A stretch of DNA of 64,000 bases, from assembly GCA_011634665.1 (NCBI GenBank), contig WAEK01000015.1, positions 666,501-730,500 of the forward strand, read 5' to 3'. This document shows, piece by piece, positions 57,068-64,000 of the stretch. The notes beneath the pieces are model-generated. The model saw nothing but the letters and a program-made list of their open reading frames with translations, searched no databases and was not told the origin of the DNA. Numbering within the stretch: position 1 is the stretch's first letter; the number at the start of each line of letters is the position of its first letter. This DNA comes from Mortierella sp. BCC40632. Its lineage: Eukaryota > Mortierellomycota > Mortierellomycetes > Mortierellales > Mortierellaceae. A program made the position numbers and the translations under genes.

Positions 57068-58797
57068 ATGGCCAAGGACGGATTCCTCACTGCCAAAGCT
57101 GTATGTCCATCCCGACTACGATATCCATTTCGTGTCCTTCCATATGACGCCTTTTCATTCTTTCTTGAATACTAACCTAAATGGATCCACATTGTTCTCC
57201 TCCCCACACCACACTCCATTCCACGCTCCATCTTGGACTAACCTTAGGTGGCAAACCGCATTAAGTCCAAGGGTCTTCAAAAGCTTCGATGGTATTGCCA
57301 AATCTGCGAGAAGCAGTGCAGAGATGAGAACGGCTTCAAGGTAAAAAAAAAAAACTCTTCTCTTTACTCATTCAGCTTGATTGTCCTCATTTGCTACCAT
57401 TGCTTCTCAGCTTGACAGGAACTAAAAGTAAAGACGATTCTGTGTGTATATTCCCAATAGTGCCACTGTGCCTCAGAATCACATCAGCGCAAGATCTTGC
57501 TTGTCGCCGAATCACCCGAAAAATATGTCAACAACTACTCGAACGAGTTTCAAGGCGATTTTGTTAAGCTTCTCTCTACAAGGTACGTCAAGATCATAAA
57601 TTTACTTTCTAACTCTGGACTTGAATGAGATCGAACAAAAGGAATGTGGAAGACTCACTCGGCTCCGTTACTGCTACTATCTCTTGTGGAAAACACACGC
57701 CTAGATATGGAACACGTCGTGTACAGGCCAACTTGGTTTATCAGGAGTTCATCTCAGATCGTACACATCTTCACATGAATGCCACTAAATGGGCAACCCT
57801 CTCAGAGTTTGTCATGCACCTCGGCAAGGAAGGCATTGTAATGGCTGACGAGACTGAAAAGGGCTGGTTTATTACTTGGGTTGATCGATCCCCCAAGACT
57901 TTGGCTCGACAGGAGGCTATCGCCCGTAAAGAACGAATGGAACTCGACGACGAACAGCGGGAACAACGACTGATCCGACAACAAATCGAAAAAGCCGAAG
58001 AACTGAGACGGTCGCAAGGAAAGGCTGGAAATGGACCAGATGCAGAGGAAGAGGGCGTTACTGAGTTGGTCCGAGAGAACGAGGATGAAAAGATCAAACT
58101 TGACATATCGATCAAACCCACTGGACTCGGAACTGGACTCAAGCTAGGTGGTATTGGTGGAGCAGGTGGAGCAGCTTCAGGTGGATTCAAGCCAAAGAGT
58201 TTGAATGCGCTTGCAGCAGGCGCTAAGAAGCCCAACCCCTTCAAGAGTGCATTCTCTTCGTCCTCAACAACTGCTACCGCCGCCTCATCTCCATCCAATG
58301 GATCTACGCTGCCTGTAGGCACTCCCGCCTCAACACTATCGTCCTCTTCAACCCTCCCCAAGAAACGGTCAGCAGCGGAGGAAATCATGGAACAGGAACT
58401 AGCACGGAAGAGGCGCCAGGAAGCCCCACCTGGAGAATCCCGTGCTAACACTCAAAGCCGAGATACCGACAGAGCTGAGAGAGAGCGCAGCCGGGATGAT
58501 CGCCGTGAACGAAGCAGTCGTTGGGACCAGGATGGAGATCGCAACAAGGAGAAAGAAAGAGACCGAGAAAGGAACTATGACCGAGACAGGAGTGACTATC
58601 AGAATCGAGAGAGCAGTAGCCGTCGCGGACGAGATGATAGTCGGGAGCGAGAAAGAGACAGTCACCGAGACCGTGACTACCGCGATCGGGACAGGGAGAG
58701 GGATAGCTACCGGAACCGAGATGACCGACGTGATCGAGACCGGGAACGCGACCGATATAGGGATAGGGAGGACTATCGGGATCGTGGTCGAGACTAA
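57068..58797 (+). CDS. KIN17: KIN17-family nucleic-acid-binding protein with RD-repeat tail
   Basis: Four exons: 57068-57100, 57248-57340, 57461-57582 and 57705-58797, giving 446 residues. The start MAKDGFLTAKA/VANRIKSKGLQKLRWY matches the Kin17 N-terminus. A zinc finger uses C28, C31 and histidines of CHCASESHQRK (H50 region). The winged-helix domain spans about 53-160 (GTRRVQANLVYQEFI, HMNATKWATLSEFV, EKGWFITWVDRSP), followed by a basic helix (RKERMELDDEQREQR). Kin17 binds curved DNA and RNA, is found with spliceosomes and acts in DNA replication and damage response. The C-terminus differs from the animal protein: in place of the tandem SH3-like/KOW region there is about 120 residues of Arg-Asp/Arg-Glu repeats like those of U1-70K. 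Exon 4 acceptor (CTAG at 57703-57704) restores RYGTRRV. Confidence 0.95.
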
Positions 58798-58920
58798 AAC
58801 ACTTCTAGTATCACAGTAATAGTATATTCACATTCTCTTCACGTATTTTTCTCTATTGTACAACAATTTATTCTGAATAACAAACAACCAATTGGAGGGT
58901 TTATTGGACCAGCCAGCCTC

Positions 58921-61226
58921 TCATGCTTCCTTACGCAACTCATAGAAGAATCGCCAGTAGACTAAAGTCTCTTGGTCGCCATACAGGTTGGGGTTCGTTA
59001 GTGGGATCAATAGGAGACTAAAGAGGATGATCCCAAGACCGAATGCCAGGTAGAGCCAATATTTCATCCGACCATAATACTGGATATTGGTCACATCTGG
59101 GAACCCCATCATATTACAGAAAGAATGACATAAGCAAGGACCGAGTAAGTTGGAGGTCCGTAAAAAGAGAAATGTTGCAAACCAACCGAACAGAGTTGTG
59201 TTAATGAATTGAAAAAGAGACATGACAAGTGCATTCTTGAGGGCGAGTCGAGTGCGACCCTTTTTGACATAGGTCTCGTATCCATGATGAACATGAGCTA
59301 AGAAGAGTAGAAGAGAGGGAAGGCATTTGTGAAGAGTCTGTTGGTTAGCAAGGCCATGTGCGGGAGAAATGATGGAGTAGTGAGGCTTGAGTAAGAAGGG
59401 AAGGGTTTCGCGTGATCTCTTACCAATGCCAAAGACAAGAGGAAGAGTAAAGACCATCGTGAGGGCTGTTGCGCCAGAATGTGCCGAGATTGTGACCATG
59501 CAGGCCCGAAAGATGAATTCTTCCGAGATCGGACCCTGACCACGGCGGAGGGAAAAATAATAAAGTGAGATTAATATAAAGAAAATAAAAGATAGCGAAA
59601 AAAAAAGGGCGGGAAATTTCTTACGATGACAAAATCTCGGAGACCTCGCCAACCTCGAGGATAGCGTTGTTGGCGCGGAGAAGTCCAGTCATGACCTCGT
59701 TGAAAGGGCAACTCGTTGCTCATGAACATCATCATCAGAGGACCCAGGAATAGGACCGCAACCAGAAATAGAGGGACCGCAACATGGTTTAGGACCTTGA
59801 GAAGTCTTCCGCCAGGAACGGAGATGCCCAACCACTCTAGAAACAAACCCATTCGCGACCAGAACGGCTGGAAATAGACCAAGAAAAAAAAAAAAAAAAA
59901 AATAGAGTACAAAATAGATCAGTCTCCACCACATAGAGACACTGACACACAGATTCATACTCGTCATTGCCTTCCACTGACGAAATGCCGTAATCTCCCT
60001 CCTCTCCTCTCCTCTCTTTTCTTCTGAGATGGAATTCGGTTTACCTGGTCCGATGGTAAGACGCCTTCTAGTCCAAAGATCCACCAGAGGTAAATGGGGA
60101 CCAGGATCAAAGTCAAGAGAATGCCTTTGGACCGATGAATAATCACCAATGGATGATCACGGTCCAACTTGGCCAGGTCCATGGAATTACATCGTTCATT
60201 CTGAACATGGTGGCTGCGACCGAGGGTGGAATGTTGGAGATGGCGTGAGGACCGGTCGTACGAGTGGTGGCTCGATAGTTGATGGGGTAGAATAGCAATC
60301 TCGGGTCGCGTCGACCTGACTGGTGGTTTGGCCGTGCCTGCAATCGAAGGAGAAGGTGAGGGTGCACTCGTTCCAACGGGTGAGTGAAGTGAGCCACAAG
60401 AGGAAAACATTAGTGGTGAAGAGGAAGATGCAGCGGGAGGGGTAATGATAGATGAGTGTTGGTCTGTCAAGGGGATCGAGAACGAAGTGGTTGGGAAAGT
60501 CATGGATGAGAGTGTCGAGGCCGCAAGGGAAACAGAAGCTGGTTGCGCCTGTGGCATGAGTGGGGATGTCGGGTTATTTTCATTAATTAGCAAGTGCACG
60601 CTCTGTCGATGGACTCGGCTACTTGAAGCCAGACTACTGTTGCCACTGCTACTATTGGGGCTATTGCTGCCACTGCTACTGCTACTACTGCTGCTGCTGC
60701 CACTGGTGTCATTCTCGCCCAGCCTCTGTCCCGCAGAGGCTGAAGACGTTGACAAGGTTGGAGAGGATGCGTTGCTGTTCCTTTTACTCTTGATGTCACT
60801 ACTGCTGCCATTTTTGGTTTGACCATTGACGCTCGGGCCATTGTCACTGTTGTCGCAAAGATTCCCGTTGCTGTTGTTGGAAAAAAGTCTAGAGGCGTGC
60901 ATAATAATGATCGGCCGGAGGCCCATGGACAAGCGTGTTGAAGAGGTTGAAAGCCGCGGTGAGGTCGGAGACGAGACCAGTCCTGTTGAGGATGGCACTG
61001 CATCTAGAGGGTGATAGCGACCATAGTCTTGAGAGCGCGATGAAGATGACAATGATGATGGATGCTGTTGATGGCTGTGGCGGGGATCGTCGCTGCTAGA
61101 GCCGGCTCCAGAGCCACAGAGGGCGCCCAGCGGAAAGATGTATAGAGATCCGACAAACATGACTGTGAAGCCTATGCACGAGCCTGCAGCCAGCCATGGC
61201 GAGATGAGCGGGTCAAAAGTTGACAT
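58921..61226 (-). CDS. RCE1: CAAX prenyl protease 2 (RCE1) with long N-terminal insert
   Basis: Four exons: 61226-60045, 59867-59625, 59535-59424 and 59297-58921, giving 637 residues; yeast and human Rce1 have 315-329. The catalytic core of the ABI/Rce1 intramembrane glutamyl protease is intact: SEEFIFR (glutamates and arginine), HVHHGYE (first histidine), and CLCHSFCNMMGFPD (second histidine and asparagine). Rce1 removes the AAX tripeptide from prenylated Ras, Rho and a-factor-type proteins in the ER membrane. The first exon has TM1 (WLAAGSCIGFTVMFVGSLY), then about 290 Ser/Asn/Pro-rich residues before TM2 (GILLTLILVPIYLWWIFGL), so the extra length is one disordered loop. Start ATG 61226 (MSTFDPL) was chosen because upstream frame is low complexity. 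Its 3' end faces KIN17, 123 bp away. Confidence 0.92.
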
Positions 61227-61980
61227 GACGCCTGTGTCTGTGCGGCCAAAGAGATGAAATGGCCAGGTGAGATGAATGAAATGAAATGAAGTGGAAGTGA
61301 ACTGAACCGGATGCAAAAGCAGATGAATGAGAAGCGATCCAGAGCGCAGGGTCGAGCAGAAGAATAGAGTGGGGCGACCGAACGAAGCAAAAGAAAGTAT
61401 ATGTGATTTTGAGAGAGAGAGCAAGGGATGGAGAGTAGTAAGAGGAGAAAGAAAGAGAGGGGGAGAAAGAGAGAGAGAGAGAGAGAGCCTTGCCCGTGAG
61501 GCAACGGTGGTTGCTCCGGCCCCCATTGTGTTTTGTGGGTAATTCAATTTCGGAGCCGTTGCTCCAGCCTGTGCTTGCCCTTGACACTTTTCTCTCACTT
61601 CTCTTTAGTTAATGCAGATGCACTAGCGCTGCATATCTGTGGGTGAGGGCAGGGCGGGCGTAGCACGAGGAGCGACTCTCATTCTCCAACTCACTTTTTT
61701 ACTCTCTCTTCAGAGAACTCTCTCTCTATTTCACTTTTACTCTCTCTGCAGAAAACTCTCTCTCCGCCTGGTCACAACTGGAATGGTGATGAGCATCCAC
61801 GAAATCCCAAAATAGCCTGCCCTGCGCCACAGGGCCCCTCCTCTTCTTCCGTTCACTCTCTGGAACGGTGCATTGGGCGCTGAATAGATACGACGCCCCC
61901 TGCCCAGACTATCAATGGGGCGTTAATCATGGCGCCGTCGGCTCAGCCACAATAGAAGCAACAGATACCCTTCAAACGCC

Positions 61981-61983
<3 letters not shown>

Positions 61984-62060
<77 letters not shown>
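61984..62060. repeat. (TC)23 plus T29 composite tract
   Basis: A perfect TC dinucleotide tract passes directly into an uninterrupted T run, then into imperfect CTCTGTTT units. Confidence 0.9.
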
Positions 62061-62061
<1 letters not shown>

Positions 62062-62742
62062 CTCTGTTTCTCTGTTTCTCTGTTTCTCTCTTTCTCTCTT
62101 TCTCTCTTTCACACACATACACTCTCCATATCTGCTTCAGCCCTTCTAGTCGTCTTAGACCATTGGCTCTGACAGTTCAACAAACCTGAAATCACAGACG
62201 AGAACAGGTCACGCGTCTGAAATCGAACAACGCGGTGTTGAAGCATCAGAGTGACAATAGGCGATCGAGGAGGAGAAGTGAATGCGTCCCCGATAGGAGT
62301 ATATTACTGCCAGCGAGTGTTCGTTTGAACAATTGACTACAGATGGCATCAATGAAAAGCGAATTATCAATCGACTGCAGCCGATCGCGACGAGCAAGAA
62401 CTAGAGGGGGAGTTTCGTGTACATTCGTAGGCTTCGCGTCAACGTCGACCGATCGTCTGTGATCGGAAATTTCTTCTCCATAAACCTAATTCAACTTGTC
62501 CGGGAACTCCCACTGTCGAGCAAAGGAAAGAAGAAGAAAGGGGTACTCCTTCGGTAAGGAACCAGAAATAACAATGTTCTCTCTCTCTCTCCATCTACAT
62601 GGGTCTGTGAGTAATGAAGACGCGTCAACACGCCAACCGAGCAAGGTCAGTGTAGCTTTGTCTTGTCTACTGTAGTCAGTGGACGTCCTCTCGGACCTTC
62701 GGCCGCCCCTTCTTTTACTTCTCCACGCCAGCCGAGCTCAAG

Positions 62743-62750
62743 TATAAAAG
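62743..62750 (+). promoter_or_regulatory. TATA box of the P450 gene
   Basis: TATAAAAG lies 152 bp upstream of the P450 start codon, followed by a pyrimidine-rich leader with several CT-rich initiator-like sites. It is the clearest core-promoter element in the window; a strong TATA box suits an inducible gene. Confidence 0.6.
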
Positions 62751-62901
62751 GGCCAAGGTTATGCAGTTTGTTTTTTTTCTCGGCTCGCTCGTTACTCCGC
62801 GCTATTTTGTTATTCTACCGCTTCTCTCGTCTCTATTACCTCATTTCGTCTCATTCCGTTCTTTCATTCTTCCATTCTTTTGACATCGCCCAGTTATTCA
62901 C

Positions 62902-64000
62902 ATGCCGATCACCTCCACTCTGCTGGCCTCGGTCCACCTGGACCCGCTCTCAGCCCTGAGTGCAGCCTTTGCACTATTGTCGACCTACATTTTCTACAAG
63001 ACCTATCTCTTCCCCAACTTTTTCTCTCCGCTACGCCTTATTCCAGGGCCTCCAGTTTCCTCCAAATACAACCGCTATCGGCTCCCCTTTGTTGGTCACT
63101 TTCTCGAAATCTTGATCGAAGAAGCAGGTGCTCCACATAGACGCTGGATCGAACAATATGGCCCGATCGTTCAATACCGCGGACCCTTCAATAATCTACG
63201 TATTGTCATCGCAGACCCCAAGGCCATCCAACATGTCTTTGGAACTCACTCATACAAATATATCAAGCCTCCACAAGTTTTCCGGATCCTCTCCAGTATC
63301 CTGGGCAATGGTCTCTTGCTCGCAGAGGGTGATGCACATCGTAAGCAGCGCAAAATGCTCAACCCGGCCTTTAGTCACAAACACATCAAGGAGATGGTCC
63401 CTATCATGGTTGGCCCTGCGATCACTTTGGCCAAGATCTGGTCCTCACGCGTGGACGAGACTGAGGGCCAAACAACCGAGTTTGACGTGACAGTCGATCT
63501 CGGACGCGCCACACTCGATATTATCGGTCTAGCGGGTAATTAATTACTGTTCTGGCAAGCATAAAATTATTTTAGTATCTTTACATGATACCATTCACAG
63601 CCGCTCATCATTGACATTGCTTCTTCGTCTCACGTGCCTATAGGATTTGGTTATGACTTTGAGTCACTGACCTCACCTAACAACGAGTTAAGCAACGCGT
63701 ACAAGTCACTCTTTGATTCCTCGTCTTCGATCTTTCAATTCGTGCGGACATTTGTCCCTTTTATGAACCTGCTCCCAGTCGAGAACAATCGTGTTCGTTG
63801 GAGAGCCACTCAAGCCATTGACCGTGTGACAACCAAGTTGATCCAGGACAAACGCGCAGAGGCCCTTGAACAGCAAAAGAACCAAACCGATAGTGGAAAT
63901 GAACTGGATCAAGAAGAGTCAGGTGGTGGCAAGGACTTAATGAGTATCCTGATCCGTGGTAACGAGCAAGTAGGTTCACTTGAGGAGGGCAAGTTGACAG
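62902..64000 (+). CDS. Cytochrome P450, partial (3' end beyond window)
   Basis: Exon 1 is 62902-63535 and exon 2 starts at 63644 (phase 1, joining ..IIGLAG/FGYDF) and is open to the edge; 330 residues are seen. The N-terminus has a membrane anchor (ALSAAFALLSTYIFYKTYLF) followed by the proline-rich hinge LIPGPPV. Core P450 features are visible: the B'-C region with GNGLLLAEGDAHRKQRKML (C-helix WxxxR variant with HRKQRK), NPAFSHKHIKEM, and DLGRATLDIIGLAGFGYDF. The I-helix, ExxR and haem-cysteine motifs lie beyond the window. The pattern resembles fungal CYP509/CYP5-like or CYP4-type monooxygenases, so subfamily is uncertain. A GTAGGT at 63970 could be a donor, but the frame through it (NEQVGSLEEGKLT) reads as coding. 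Confidence 0.92.

Larger units (their letters stand above)
61227..62901. other. Divergent promoter region between RCE1 and P450
   Basis: About 1.7 kb. It contains (GA)n at 61465-61487, a (TC)n tract running into T29 at 61984-62060 and (TCTCTGTT)n beyond it. No gene is seen. The P450 core promoter is listed separately. Confidence 0.6.

Noticed and set aside
1..64000. CRISPR array, operon-type defence system or intact transposon
   Set aside because: The window is eukaryotic nuclear DNA; no spaced direct repeats, terminal inverted repeats with a transposase, or reverse transcriptase motifs were seen.

Overview
This 64-kb window is nuclear DNA from a fungus. Genes carry many short spliceosomal introns (GT..AG, 5' sites mostly GTAAGT or GTATGT, 3' sites YAG). 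Recognisable fungal proteins include SHO1, IKS1, ARG8, a PHO80-type cyclin and OPT transporters. Coding exons are interrupted by long low-complexity Ser/Gln/Pro-rich inserts, and introns and gaps hold very long poly(A)/poly(T) and (TC)n/(GT)n tracts. An early-diverging lineage such as Mortierellomycotina fits this picture, but that placement is inference. All exon models were built by hand from reading frame, splice consensus and phase.

Layout: a PHO80/Pcl-like cyclin (minus, cut by the left edge); a 4.5-kb gap of simple repeats; an OPT oligopeptide transporter with a giant N-terminal extension (6639-14973, plus); a single-pass membrane protein (15494-17966, minus); a 4-kb gene-poor stretch with at least one decayed gene (about 19.3-22.1 kb, minus); a PXA/nexin-C protein (22628-25056) followed after 45 bp by an IKS1-like kinase (25102-30461), both plus; the osmosensor SHO1 (31061-33280, minus); a WD40-like acidic protein (34907-37837, minus); an OSGIN-type flavoprotein (39985-45463, plus); ARG8 (46179-48086, minus); a kelch membrane protein (48551-50688, minus); a 5-kb repeat-rich gap; the splicing factor CWC15 and its neighbour KIN17 (55762-58797, plus); the CAAX protease RCE1 (58921-61226, minus); and a cytochrome P450 that runs off the right edge (62902-64000, plus).

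Functional themes: two or three genes belong to signalling (PHO80-like cyclin, IKS1-like kinase, SHO1), several are membrane proteins (OPT, two type I receptors, SHO1, RCE1, P450), and CWC15-KIN17 form a co-oriented RNA-processing pair. I saw no mobile element with intact ends, no tRNA or rRNA gene, and no cluster that makes a convincing new multi-gene system. The most unusual items are the approximately 1,290-residue extension on the OPT transporter, CxxC-rich inserts in the OSGIN-like enzyme, a KIN17 whose C-terminus is an Arg/Asp repeat, a 3' splice site formed directly on a 33-A tract, and a multi-frame gene fossil near 20 kb.
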